This document shows positions 8,547-17,343 of a DNA stretch of 64,000 nt, in pieces. The stretch is from SZUA-36 sp963801195 (GTDB taxonomy: Bacteria; Pseudomonadota; Gammaproteobacteria; Xanthomonadales; SZUA-36). How positions within the stretch are numbered: position 1 is the first letter of the stretch; every line of letters begins with the position of its first letter. The translations under genes were made by a program, and so were the position numbers. The stretch spans positions 310,001 through 374,000 of the forward strand of contig CAWDDX010000005.1 in the NCBI GenBank assembly GCA_963801195.1, read 5' to 3'. The notes under the pieces were generated by a model that was given only the letters and a program-made list of their open reading frames with translations, had not been told where the DNA came from and made no database searches.

Positions 8547-9407
8547 TTGAACAGGAAACAGGATCATGTGTGCCGCGGCCTTTTCGTAACCGACCTGGAC
8601 GGTACGCTGCTGGATGCGGATGGCGGGGTTTCACGCAAGAACCTCGAGGCTCTGGAAACCCTGAACCAGCTTGGTATCCGGACGGCGGTCGCCACCGGGC
8701 GTTCGCTCTATTCCTATATCAATTCCGCGGGTGCGGGCCTTCCCGTTGACTATGTACTCTTCACGACCGGCGCTGGCGTGGTCAGACAAAACGGGCACGA
8801 GTTGATGTACGAGGTCAGCCTGCCACCCGACCTGGTCGAACAAACCCTGGACTTTATGAACCGGTCGGCGCTGGATTTCATGTTGCACCACCCTGTCCCT
8901 GACAATCACAGGCATGTCTATCGGCGCGCAAACCCGGACAACGCGGATTTTGAGTCACGGCTCAAACGATACAGCCAATTCGGACAGCCATTGTGCGACA
9001 TCCACCGCAATGGTTTTGGCGCGGCATCCCAGTTTCTGGCCGTTGTTCCTGCGGCCCTGACCGATGCCGCGTTGCGGGATTTGCAAAGCGGTTTGCCCGG
9101 TCTCAGCATCGTTCACTCCACTTCGCCGCTCGATCATACTTCCACCTGGATCGAACTTTTCCATCCCGATGTTTCAAAGGGAAAGACCGCTGCCTGGCTG
9201 GCCTCCGAACTCGGTGTCGAGGCCGGCAACACGATGGCGATCGGTAACGACTTCAACGACCTGGATCTGCTCGAATGGGCGGCACACGCGTTTGTGGTAG
9301 CCAATGCGCCGGATGACCTGAGAGGGCGCTTCCGGCAGGTCGCTTCAAATAATGACGGGGGTGTCGCCGAGGCGGTCGGGATCTGGTTGGATGAGCAAAG
9401 CGAGTGA
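8547..9407 (+). CDS. HAD superfamily Cof-type phosphatase
   Basis: 286-residue haloacid dehalogenase-like hydrolase of the Cof/sugar-phosphatase subfamily. Motif I is TDLDGT with Asp16 (nucleophile) and Asp18. Motif II lies in RTAVATGR, and a Lys in VSKGKTAA plus GNDFNDLDLL give motifs III and IV. A C2-type cap fills about residues 80-190. The start is TTG at 8547; GTG at 8568, with GGA close upstream, is an alternative that trims seven residues. It follows the transketolase-like gene by 48 bases and may be part of the same transcript. The substrate is probably a sugar or polyol phosphate, by family only. Confidence 0.82.
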   Translation: MNRKQDHVCRGLFVTDLDGTLLDADGGVSRKNLEALETLNQLGIRTAVATGRSLYSYINSAGAGLPVDYVLFTTGAGVVRQNGHELMYEVSLPPDLVEQTLDFMNRSALDFMLHHPVPDNHRHVYRRANPDNADFESRLKRYSQFGQPLCDIHRNGFGAASQFLAVVPAALTDAALRDLQSGLPGLSIVHSTSPLDHTSTWIELFHPDVSKGKTAAWLASELGVEAGNTMAIGNDFNDLDLLEWAAHAFVVANAPDDLRGRFRQVASNNDGGVAEAVGIWLDEQSE

Positions 9408-9435
9408 GAAAATGGTTTTTTCGCGGTCCGCCGCT

Positions 9436-10074
9436 TCAAATTGCCCGGGCAATCAAAAATAGATCCGTGGCGGGCTGACCCTTCCCGGCCGGGAACGCCT
9501 TGCGTCTGAAATCGACAATCCTGAATCCGCTGTTTGCAAGTTGCTGCTCCAGGTACGCCATCGCGTGGTAGTAAATGAAAACCCGGTCGCCACTGTCAGA
9601 TGTTTGCAATCCGGATTTTTCGTACTCATCCTCCATCGTGCTGAGGTAAAAAATACCGTCTTTTTTCAACAGGCCCCGGACATCGCCAATGAGCCTCGCG
9701 ACGTCGTCCCTGCACAGGTAAGGGGTACAGAAGCCGCATACCACTGCGTCAAAAGTTTTATCGATCGTGGCTATTGCCCGGCTATCCATGACCCGGAAAG
9801 TGGCTGTCGGGTTATTGGCCCTGGCCAGTTCGACCATGCTGGGTGCCAGGTCGATCCCTTCAATTTTGAAGCCGGGGCGTTTGTTTAACAGGTATTTTGT
9901 GATGTTTCCCGGTCCGCAGGCGATTTCGAAAATGGTGGCGTTATCGTTTTTGACGAGTTCGCAGAACCTGTCGTAGGTATCAAAATAGAAATCAAAATCC
10001 ATGTACTTTTGCTGGTATTCTTCAGCCAGCTTGTTGAAAGTACTGACGCTGATTTCGTTATTATCCACGCTCAT
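9436..10074 (-). CDS. class I SAM-dependent methyltransferase
   Basis: 212 residues with the Rossmann methyltransferase core. Motif I is FEIACGPGN (about residues 49-57), motif II an acidic GIDLAPSM, then FDAVVCGFCTPYL as motif IV. No signal peptide or membrane segment is seen. It points toward the HAD gene (convergent, 28 bases apart) and stands alone on its strand. The methyl acceptor cannot be predicted; small-molecule methyltransferases of this length are common. The substrate cap is short, which argues against a nucleic-acid enzyme. Confidence 0.8.
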   Translation of the reverse strand: MSVDNNEISVSTFNKLAEEYQQKYMDFDFYFDTYDRFCELVKNDNATIFEIACGPGNITKYLLNKRPGFKIEGIDLAPSMVELARANNPTATFRVMDSRAIATIDKTFDAVVCGFCTPYLCRDDVARLIGDVRGLLKKDGIFYLSTMEDEYEKSGLQTSDSGDRVFIYYHAMAYLEQQLANSGFRIVDFRRKAFPAGKGQPATDLFLIARAI

Positions 10075-10146
10075 CCCTGCCCGGTGATGACGGTTCCGGA
10101 GCGGTCGCTGTATGGGTAGAAACCATGGTCCGCGGCCGGTGTGTAA

Positions 10147-10722
10147 TCAGGGGCGGATGCTTTCAGCCGGTGAGTCTGCCAGTAACCCGAGCACCGCGGT
10201 ATGCCCTTTTTCACGGGCGAATTTTTCAGCGGTATCGCCGTCCCTGTCGATGATCGCTGCCGATGCGCCGTGGGCGAGCAATAGCTTAACCACCTCGACC
10301 TGGCCCTCTGCGGCGGCCATCATCAATGCCGTGAATCCCTCGGTCTTGCCCTGGATGTTCACTTCGGCGCCTTTGGAAAGCAGCAAGCTGACCGTTTCTG
10401 CGAAGGGACCGCTTGACGCGTACAACAAGGCAGTACGGCCATTGATATCCCTGGCATCGACAGCGGCGCCGTTTTCCAGCAGGTACGCGGCGACTGCGGT
10501 ATGACCATTGAAAGCCGACCACATCAGCGCCGTGCTTTTGTCTTCGCCGGAAGCGTCCACCGGGACACCCGCGGAAATGAGTTGCTGCACGGTCTTCAGG
10601 TCGCCCTTCATGGCAAATTCAATCAGAACCGCGTCCAGGGTTACGTTGGCGGGTGGGGACTGGGCCAATAGCGGGGCACTGAAAACCCAAATCAGGGCGA
10701 ACAAAAACCGGATATTTTTCAT
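10147..10722 (-). CDS. exported ankyrin-repeat protein
   Basis: 191 residues beginning with a Sec signal peptide (about 1-22, MKNIRFLFALIWVFSAPLLA, predicted cut near AQS). Four to five ankyrin repeats follow, recognisable from GDLKTVQQLISAG, STALMWSAFNGHT, RTALLYASS and GFTALMMAAAEG. The fold mediates protein binding, so a periplasmic partner is likely but unknown. It is a single gene with 72 bases to the SAM methyltransferase downstream on the same strand. Small exported ankyrin proteins occur beside catalases or peroxidases in some bacteria; no such gene is adjacent here. Confidence 0.85.
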   Translation of the reverse strand: MKNIRFLFALIWVFSAPLLAQSPPANVTLDAVLIEFAMKGDLKTVQQLISAGVPVDASGEDKSTALMWSAFNGHTAVAAYLLENGAAVDARDINGRTALLYASSGPFAETVSLLLSKGAEVNIQGKTEGFTALMMAAAEGQVEVVKLLLAHGASAAIIDRDGDTAEKFAREKGHTAVLGLLADSPAESIRP

Positions 10723-10877
10723 GTGGCCATAATAGCAAATGCATAAATTGCATTCGAATAGAATTATGCTGTTTGGGGCTGCATGGTTTGTTCGATTTGA
10801 GTCCGTTGCATCGGGTATGATTGACGGAGGGATTGACGGGCGGACCCGGTCAGCTCACACAGGAAAGGCATTGTTTT

Positions 10878-12371
10878 ATGAAAACCATTGGTCATTTAAT
10901 CAACGGCAAAATACATACTGATACGACGCGTACCCAGGATGTATTTAATCCCTCCACCGGTGAGGTTGAAAAGCAGGTCGCACTGGCATCCAGAGCCACG
11001 GTTGAAGAAGCCATAACCGCGGCGCAGGAAGCCTATCAGGACTGGCGCGGCACACCACCCGCCAGGCGTGCCCGTATCATGTTCCGTTTCAAAGAACTCC
11101 TGGAGCAAAACGCGGACAAAATTTGCAAACTGATTGGTGAGGAACACGGCAAAATCGTTCACGATGCACAAGGTGAATTGCAGCGCGGTATCGAGAATGT
11201 CGAATACGCCTGCTATGCCCCTGAGTTACTGAAGGGAGAACACAGCAAGAATGTCGGTCCGGCGATTGATTCGTGGAGCGAATTCCAGCCGCTGGGTGTG
11301 GTAGCGGGTATCACGCCATTTAACTTTCCCGCCATGGTGCCGTTGTGGATGTACCCCATGGCGATCGTTTGCGGCAATACCTTTGTTCTGAAACCGTCCG
11401 AACGCGACCCATCCTCTTGCCTGTTCATTGCCGGGTTGCTGCAACAGGCCGGTTTGCCTGCCGGTGTATTGAACGTGGTCAACGGTGATAAGGAAGCGGT
11501 GGACACACTGTTGCTTGATCAGCGGGTGATGGCGGTCAGTTTTGTGGGTTCCACACCGGTCGCCGAGTATATCTACAATACCTCCTGCGCCAACGGCAAA
11601 CGTTGCCAGGCGCTGGGTGGCGCCAAGAACCATGCGGTTGTCATGCCGGATGCTGATATGGATAACGTAGTGGCTTCACTGACCGGAGCCGCTTTTGGAT
11701 CATCCGGTGAGCGTTGCATGGCTTTGTCGGTTGCCGTATGCGTGGGCGATGCGGCGGCCGACACGCTGATTGCCAGGATGTCAAAAGCCATGGAGACCCT
11801 GAAGGTTGGCGCCTGGAGTGATGCCAGCAACGACTTCGGTCCGGTGATCACCGCGCAGCACAGGGAAAAGGTCGTTGGCTATATCGACAGCGCGCAAGAG
11901 CAGGGCGCTTCGATCGTCGTCGATGGTCGCAAGCCCCGGGTTGACGGTTATGAAAACGGATTCTTTGTCGGTGGCACCCTGATCGATCATGTGAAACCGG
12001 GTATGACCTGTTACGAGGACGAGATTTTCGGCCCGGTGTTGTTGGTGATGCGTGCCGGGAGCATGGCGGAGGCCATGCAGCTGATCAACGATCATGAATA
12101 CGGCAACGGTACCTGCATTTATACCCGCGATGGTGAAGCCGCACGTTATTTCGCGGACAATATACTTATCGGTATGGTCGGTATAAACGTACCGTTACCG
12201 GTACCGGTCTCCTACCATTCATTCGGTGGCTGGAAGCGCTCGTTGTTCGGTGACCTGGCGGCCTACGGCCCGGACGCCGTGCGCTTTTACACCCGGCGCA
12301 AAACCATCACGCAGCGATGGCCGTCTGCCGGTGTACGTGAGGGGGCGCAATTTTCGTTTCCCAGTAATTGA
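10878..12371 (+). CDS. mmsA: methylmalonate/malonate-semialdehyde dehydrogenase (CoA-acylating)
   Basis: Converts malonate semialdehyde (from beta-alanine) to acetyl-CoA, or methylmalonate semialdehyde to propionyl-CoA, with NAD and CoA. The 498 residues follow the MmsA pattern: N-terminal GHLINGKI, ITPFNFPAMVPLWMYP, SFVGSTPVAEYIY, and catalytic Cys280 in FGSSGERCMALS. ATG at 10878 is preferred over an upstream in-frame start because AGGAAAGG sits about 9 bases before it and the protein then begins as MmsA does. It converges on the pyrimidine-degradation operon at 12414, where malonate semialdehyde would arise after transamination of beta-alanine. A role in valine or inositol degradation is also possible. 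Confidence 0.92.
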   Translation: MKTIGHLINGKIHTDTTRTQDVFNPSTGEVEKQVALASRATVEEAITAAQEAYQDWRGTPPARRARIMFRFKELLEQNADKICKLIGEEHGKIVHDAQGELQRGIENVEYACYAPELLKGEHSKNVGPAIDSWSEFQPLGVVAGITPFNFPAMVPLWMYPMAIVCGNTFVLKPSERDPSSCLFIAGLLQQAGLPAGVLNVVNGDKEAVDTLLLDQRVMAVSFVGSTPVAEYIYNTSCANGKRCQALGGAKNHAVVMPDADMDNVVASLTGAAFGSSGERCMALSVAVCVGDAAADTLIARMSKAMETLKVGAWSDASNDFGPVITAQHREKVVGYIDSAQEQGASIVVDGRKPRVDGYENGFFVGGTLIDHVKPGMTCYEDEIFGPVLLVMRAGSMAEAMQLINDHEYGNGTCIYTRDGEAARYFADNILIGMVGINVPLPVPVSYHSFGGWKRSLFGDLAAYGPDAVRFYTRRKTITQRWPSAGVREGAQFSFPSN

Positions 12372-12413
12372 AAACGATAGACACGAAACGCGGTCTGGTT
12401 CGACCGCTTGTGG

Positions 12414-13682
12414 TTACTTCATCGGGTTGTTGGGGTGTTCGGTCCAGTTCAGATAGGGCAGGCCGTTGTCGACCTCGTTCATCGAGATGCATTTTGGCAC
12501 CGGGCAAACCAGGTAGCAGAGGTTGCAGCCGACACATTCCTCGTCGATGACCGTGTAGGTGCGTTTGCCGTTGTCGTTTTTCTCGGCCCTGATGGCCTGG
12601 TGTGAAGTGTCCTCACAGGTGATGTGACACAGGCCGCATTCAATGCATTTGTCCTGGTCGATCGCCGCGATCGTCTTGTAGTTCAGATCGAGATATTGCC
12701 AGTCGGTGACATTTGGAACCGCGGCGCCGCGGAAGTCATCCAGCGTGGCGTAGCCTTTTTCGTCCATCCAGTTGTTGAGGCCGTCGACGAGGTCATCGAT
12801 GATACGGAAACCGTAGCGCATGACCGCCGTGCAGACCTGCACGCTGCCGCAGCCCAGTGCAATGTATTCTGCCGCGTCACTCCAGTTGCTGATGCCGCCG
12901 ATACCCGAAATGGGCAGGTTCCTTGTATGTGGATCGCGCGCGATTTCCGACACCATGCTCAGAGCGATGGGTTTCACCGCCGGCCCGCAATAACCACCGT
13001 GGACACCTTTACCCGCCACGGTAGGGGTGGGCGCCATGATGTCGAGGTCGATGGAAACGATCGAATTGATCGTGTTGATCAGTGATACCGCGTCCGCGCC
13101 ACCGTCGAAAGCCGCACGGGCGGGACGACGAATATCCGATATATTGGGCGTCAGCTTGACGAAAACCGGCAGGCTTGTGTGTTTTTTACACCATTCGGTC
13201 ACTTCCTGGATGTATTCAGGGACCTGGCCGACGGCGGAGCCCATGCCACGTTCGCTCATGCCGTGCGGGCAGCCGAAATTCAGTTCAACACCGTCACAGC
13301 CGGTCTGCTCGACCCTGTGCAGAATATCTTTCCAGGCCTGCTCGGTGCAGGGCACCATCAGCGAGACCACCAGCGCCCGGTCCGGCCAGGCACTTTTTAC
13401 CGCGGTTATTTCATCCAGGTTAAGCTGCAGGGGACGGTCGGTTATGAGCTCGATGTTGTTGAATCCCATCATGCGCTGTCCACCGAAATCCACCGACCCG
13501 TAGCGCGAACAGACGTTGACCACCGGTGGTCCATCTTCGCCGAGCGTTTTCCAGACCACACCGCCCCAGCCCGCCTCAAACGCCCGTTCGACGTTGTAGC
13601 GCTTGTCGGTGGGCGGGGCGGATGCCAGCCAGAAAGGGTTGGGGGAGGAGATACCGGCAATTTTGCAGTTGAGGTCAGCCAT
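12414..13682 (-). CDS. preA: NAD-dependent dihydropyrimidine dehydrogenase subunit PreA
   Basis: Reduces uracil and thymine to the 5,6-dihydro forms with PreT. 422 residues: an N-terminal dihydroorotate-dehydrogenase-like FMN barrel (GWGGVVWKTLGEDGPPVVN, NFGCPHGM, FVKLTPN, ISGIGGISNW) and a C-terminal 2x[4Fe-4S] ferredoxin domain, with CIECGLCHITC near residue 345 and CVGCNLCYLVCPVPKC near 382. Together with PreT it matches the two halves of mammalian dihydropyrimidine dehydrogenase. Its start overlaps the end of preT by 8 bases, so the subunits are translated in step. It is the last gene of the operon and converges on mmsA. Confidence 0.95.
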   Translation of the reverse strand: MADLNCKIAGISSPNPFWLASAPPTDKRYNVERAFEAGWGGVVWKTLGEDGPPVVNVCSRYGSVDFGGQRMMGFNNIELITDRPLQLNLDEITAVKSAWPDRALVVSLMVPCTEQAWKDILHRVEQTGCDGVELNFGCPHGMSERGMGSAVGQVPEYIQEVTEWCKKHTSLPVFVKLTPNISDIRRPARAAFDGGADAVSLINTINSIVSIDLDIMAPTPTVAGKGVHGGYCGPAVKPIALSMVSEIARDPHTRNLPISGIGGISNWSDAAEYIALGCGSVQVCTAVMRYGFRIIDDLVDGLNNWMDEKGYATLDDFRGAAVPNVTDWQYLDLNYKTIAAIDQDKCIECGLCHITCEDTSHQAIRAEKNDNGKRTYTVIDEECVGCNLCYLVCPVPKCISMNEVDNGLPYLNWTEHPNNPMK

Positions 13683-15009
13683 GGTTCAGGTACTCGTGAA
13701 TACTAAGAGCAGCGATTTTGCCATCCTGTACCGCGGTCACGGTCAGGTCCCTGCCTGCCGTGCAGTCGCCCCCGGCCCAGACATCAGGAAGGGTGGTGTG
13801 CAAACGGGAATCCACCCTGATTCTGCCGCCCGACAGTTCGGGTTTTTCCCCGCCATCGAGTGGCGTGGCGTCCAATGCCTGGCCGATCGCCTTGAATAGC
13901 TGGTCGGCGGGCAGCATGAAGGTCTCGCCGGTGCCGGCCAGGCGGCCGTTCTCGTCTTTGCCGGTAATTTCAAACTCGACGGCGGTTATGTGACCGTCCG
14001 CTGCAAGGATTCGCCGGGGCCGCGCGTGTGTACGGATCAGCACGCCGTTGGTCTGGGCCACCTGCTGTTCATACCCGGTGGCGCCCATTTCTTCAATGCT
14101 GCGCCGGTAAACCATGGTGACGGATTCCGCACCCAGCTTCCTGATCTGTACCGCGATATCGATGGCCGTGTTGCCGCCGCCGATCACGACCACGTTGCGG
14201 CCGACCGGCAGCGTGGAAAGGTCTTTCCGGCGTATGTTTTCGATAAAATCGACGGCATTATAAACACCTTCGATTTCATCGTTCTCCATCGCCAGTGATT
14301 TGACGGCGTTCTGACCGAGACCGATAAACACGGCGTCGTAATCCCGCCGCAGACCGTAAAGATCAAAATCGACACCGAGGGTCTTGCCGGTTTCCACGGT
14401 GATGCCGCCGATGTTGAGAATAAATGTAACTTCCGTTGCGGCCCGGTCACCGAGCATTTTATAAGCGGCGAGACCGTACTCGTTCAGACCGCCGGGATAC
14501 ATGCGGGATTCGAATACGGTCACATCGTGACCCAGCATGGCAAGCCGGTGCGCACAGGACAAACCGGCAGGCCCCGCGCCCACCACCGCGACGCGCTTAC
14601 CGCTTTCGGGCGCACGTCTGAACGGTTGAAACCCGCTCTCAAATAAATGGTCCGTGGCATATCTCTGCAACTGCCCGATCATCACCGGCTTTTGTTCCGA
14701 CGTGTTCTTGACACAAACCTGTTCGCACAATTCTTCGACCGGGCAGACGTTGCCGCAGGTGTTGCCCATGATGTTCTCACTGAGAATGGTCACGGCGGCG
14801 CCGGTCACGTTGCCGCTGGCGATCTTGCGGATAAACCCGGGGACATCGATATCGGTCGGGCATGCCTCGGTACAGGGTGCATCGTGGCAGAACAGGCAGC
14901 GTGCAGATTCCTGTATGGCCTGCAGCTCGGTCAGCGGCGTGTGCAACTCGGAAAAATTTTTCCTGATTACTTCAGGGCCCAGCCGCCCGCTGCGGATATC
15001 TGCGCTCAT
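13675..15009 (-). CDS. preT: dihydropyrimidine dehydrogenase subunit PreT
   Basis: Flavoprotein that takes electrons from NAD(P)H and passes them through iron-sulfur clusters to PreA. The 444 residues have N-terminal cysteine groups CLFCHDAPCTEAC (about 37-49) and CGNVCPVEELCEQVC for two [4Fe-4S] clusters. An FAD Rossmann motif (GAGPAGLSCAHRLA) and an NADH-binding GGGNTAIDIA follow. The layout is that of the glutamate-synthase small-subunit-like oxidoreductases. It is flanked by the NCS1 permease (4-base overlap upstream) and preA (8-base overlap downstream), so the three genes are tightly coupled. Confidence 0.94.
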   Translation of the reverse strand: MSADIRSGRLGPEVIRKNFSELHTPLTELQAIQESARCLFCHDAPCTEACPTDIDVPGFIRKIASGNVTGAAVTILSENIMGNTCGNVCPVEELCEQVCVKNTSEQKPVMIGQLQRYATDHLFESGFQPFRRAPESGKRVAVVGAGPAGLSCAHRLAMLGHDVTVFESRMYPGGLNEYGLAAYKMLGDRAATEVTFILNIGGITVETGKTLGVDFDLYGLRRDYDAVFIGLGQNAVKSLAMENDEIEGVYNAVDFIENIRRKDLSTLPVGRNVVVIGGGNTAIDIAVQIRKLGAESVTMVYRRSIEEMGATGYEQQVAQTNGVLIRTHARPRRILAADGHITAVEFEITGKDENGRLAGTGETFMLPADQLFKAIGQALDATPLDGGEKPELSGGRIRVDSRLHTTLPDVWAGGDCTAGRDLTVTAVQDGKIAALSIHEYLNHG

Positions 15010-16457
15010 CGGTTGCGTATCCTCATCAGTACATAGTACACCAGGCTCGAAATGCCGAGACCGATAAACCAGGCATAGTTATACACCTCGACGATAAACC
15101 CACTGCCGGAATACAGACCGACGTTGGCCAGGAAACCCGGAATATTGGGCAGAACACCAAGCACCAGTGCGATGATGGCGACCGGGTTGACGCCTGCGTA
15201 TATACCCACGCTGCGGTACAGGTCTTCCACGTTGAGCACGGTTTTCCGGATCAGGAAATAGTCGACCAGGATAATGCCGATCACGGGTCCCAGCAGGGCG
15301 GAATAGCCGATCAGCCAGGTAAAAATGTAGCCGCCTGGATCGGCGATCAGTTTCCAGGGCATGATGACGATACCGATAATACCGGTGATGTAACCGCCGC
15401 GTTTGAAGTCGATGCGCGACGGCATCAGGTTGGAAAAGGCATTGGCCGGGCCGACCACGTTGGCGGCGGCGTTGGTCGAGATGGTCGCGATGATCACCGC
15501 TATCATCGAAAAGAACACCACCCAGTGCGATTCAAATCGCCGCACCAGCACCACCGGGTCCCAGATGGCCTCGCCAAAAATAATGATGGTCGCGCTGGTG
15601 ACCGCCACCCCGATAAAAGCGAACAGGGTCATGGTGGTCGGCAAACCGGATAATTGCCCGAGCACCTGCGCACGTTGAGTCTTGGCGTAACGGGTGAAGT
15701 CGGAAATATTGAGGGTCAGGGTGGCCCAGAAACCAACCATGGCGGTCAGGCTGGGCCAGAAAAGCTTCCAGAATTCAGCGGAGCTCTGGAATTTCGAACC
15801 GGCGGTCAGCATCGGGCCGAATCCGTCGGCGCTCTTGTAGGCCCAGGCCAGCAGGGCAAGGCCACAGAGCAGCAGGAAGGGCGCCGCCACGTGCTCGAGG
15901 ACGCGGATCGAGTTGATGCCTTTCCAGATCAGCCAGATATTCATGACCCAGAACAACATGAAGCAGACAAATTGGATAAGGCTGACACCGACCCATTCGG
16001 GCATCATCGCCGGACCGTCGGCGACCCACGGCCACAGGATCAGCACGATGGTATAAATAGCGGCCCCGCCGATCCAGGTCTGGATACCGAACCAGCCACA
16101 GGCGACGATGGCGCGCAACAGGGAAGGGATGTGTGAGCCACGCACACCGAATGACGCGCGTGCAAATACCGGAAACGGGATGCCGTACTTGGTCCCCGCG
16201 TGCCCTGACAGGGACATCGGCACAAAGACGATCAGGTTACCCAGCAGCACGGTCCACATGGCCTGTTGCCAGCTCATGCCACCTTCGATCAATGAAGCCG
16301 CGATCATGTAAGACGGTATGTTGACCGCCATGCCCACCCACAGCGTGAAGAAACTGATGGCCTTCCAGTCGCGCTTGCTGGTCTTGACCGGCGCGATATC
16401 CGCGTTACTGAGATCCATGTCGGTCGCCAGGTGGGCGGCGAGGTGCTCCAGGCTCAC
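15006..16457 (-). CDS. NCS1-family nucleobase:cation symporter
   Basis: 483-residue integral membrane protein with about 12 predicted helices, an N-terminal cytoplasmic segment and a short basic C-terminus (LMRIRNR). NCS1 signatures visible are the helix-1 region FFTLWVGMAVNIPSYM, QAMWTVLLGNLIVFVPM, and GTKYGIPFPVFARASFGVRG. These are typical of uracil, allantoin, hydantoin and cytosine carriers. Position between beta-ureidopropionase and preT makes uracil, thymine or cytosine the likely cargo. The stop overlaps the preT start by 4 bases. The exact substrate is inferred. Confidence 0.92.
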   Translation of the reverse strand: MSLEHLAAHLATDMDLSNADIAPVKTSKRDWKAISFFTLWVGMAVNIPSYMIAASLIEGGMSWQQAMWTVLLGNLIVFVPMSLSGHAGTKYGIPFPVFARASFGVRGSHIPSLLRAIVACGWFGIQTWIGGAAIYTIVLILWPWVADGPAMMPEWVGVSLIQFVCFMLFWVMNIWLIWKGINSIRVLEHVAAPFLLLCGLALLAWAYKSADGFGPMLTAGSKFQSSAEFWKLFWPSLTAMVGFWATLTLNISDFTRYAKTQRAQVLGQLSGLPTTMTLFAFIGVAVTSATIIIFGEAIWDPVVLVRRFESHWVVFFSMIAVIIATISTNAAANVVGPANAFSNLMPSRIDFKRGGYITGIIGIVIMPWKLIADPGGYIFTWLIGYSALLGPVIGIILVDYFLIRKTVLNVEDLYRSVGIYAGVNPVAIIALVLGVLPNIPGFLANVGLYSGSGFIVEVYNYAWFIGLGISSLVYYVLMRIRNR

Positions 16458-16461
16458 GCCT

Positions 16462-17328
16462 CTAGAGTTCCGTCAGCACACCGTAGGATTCCGGCCGCCG
16501 GTCACGGTAGAACTGCCAGGTGTTGCGAACCTCGCGTATCAGGTCGAAGTCAAGATCGGCGATGAGCATCTCGTCCCCGGTCTCAGAGGCCTGGGAAACG
16601 ATCTGGCCACGCGGGTCGGCAAAGTAGGACGAACCGTAGAAACGGCCGATATTCCACGGTGCTTCTTCACCCACCCGGTTGATGGCGGCCATAAAGTAAC
16701 CGTTGGCGGCGGCATGGGCCGTTTGCTCAAGCTCCCACAGGTATTGGGACAGACCGGCGACGGTTGCGGACGGGTTGAATACGATTTCCGCGCCGTTCAA
16801 ACCCAAACAGCGCGCACCTTCGGGGAAATGCCGGTCGTAACAGATATACACACCCACTTTTCCATAGGCCGTGTCGAATACCGGGTAACCGAGGTTGCCG
16901 GGTTTGAAAAAGAACTTTTCCCAGAAACCCGCGACTTGCGGGATATGGTTTTTGCGGTATTTGCCAAGGTAGGTGCCGTCGGCATCGATGACGGCCGCTG
17001 TATTGAAGTAAACCCCGGTCATGTGTTCTTCATAGATCGGCACGATGATAACCATGTTGTATTTACGCGCGTATTTACACATCAGTTGCGTGGTCGGACC
17101 ATCGGGGATCGCCTCTGCCGCCTCGTACCATTTGACATCCTGGGAAGGACAGAAATACGGCCCGGTAAATATCTCCTGAAAGCAGAGCATCTGGACTCCC
17201 TTCTGACCGGCTTCGGTGATGTATGGAATATGTGCGTCTAACATGGCCTTGCGGTGCGCCGCGACACTTTCATCGCCATGGAGTTTATTGCTCATCTGTA
17301 CGATGGCGGCCTTTACAATTCTGGACAC
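16462..17328 (-). CDS. beta-ureidopropionase (N-carbamoyl-beta-alanine amidohydrolase), nitrilase superfamily
   Basis: Third step of reductive pyrimidine breakdown: N-carbamoyl-beta-alanine to beta-alanine, CO2 and ammonia. The 288 residues carry the nitrilase triad: Glu in CFQEIFTGPYF (about 50), Lys in YRKNHIP and Cys in VYICYDRHFPEGAR. The latter block, and ATVAGLSQYLWELEQ, are close to what I know of beta-ureidopropionases and N-carbamoyl-D-amino-acid amidohydrolases. It lies 15 bases after dihydropyrimidinase and 4 bases before the permease. An N-carbamoyl amino acid hydrolase with broader range cannot be excluded, but the neighbouring preT/preA make the pyrimidine role strong. Confidence 0.9.
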   Translation of the reverse strand: MSRIVKAAIVQMSNKLHGDESVAAHRKAMLDAHIPYITEAGQKGVQMLCFQEIFTGPYFCPSQDVKWYEAAEAIPDGPTTQLMCKYARKYNMVIIVPIYEEHMTGVYFNTAAVIDADGTYLGKYRKNHIPQVAGFWEKFFFKPGNLGYPVFDTAYGKVGVYICYDRHFPEGARCLGLNGAEIVFNPSATVAGLSQYLWELEQTAHAAANGYFMAAINRVGEEAPWNIGRFYGSSYFADPRGQIVSQASETGDEMLIADLDFDLIREVRNTWQFYRDRRPESYGVLTEL

Positions 17329-17343
17329 GTTTTTTCTCCCGGG

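Noticed and set aside
12390..12407. Terminator between mmsA and preA
   Set aside because: A 6-bp GCGGTC stem exists but no T tract follows on either strand; not supported as an intrinsic terminator.
16318..17241. Long plus-strand open frame opposite beta-ureidopropionase
   Set aside because: Antisense to an enzyme with its full catalytic triad and no ribosome site; a shadow frame.
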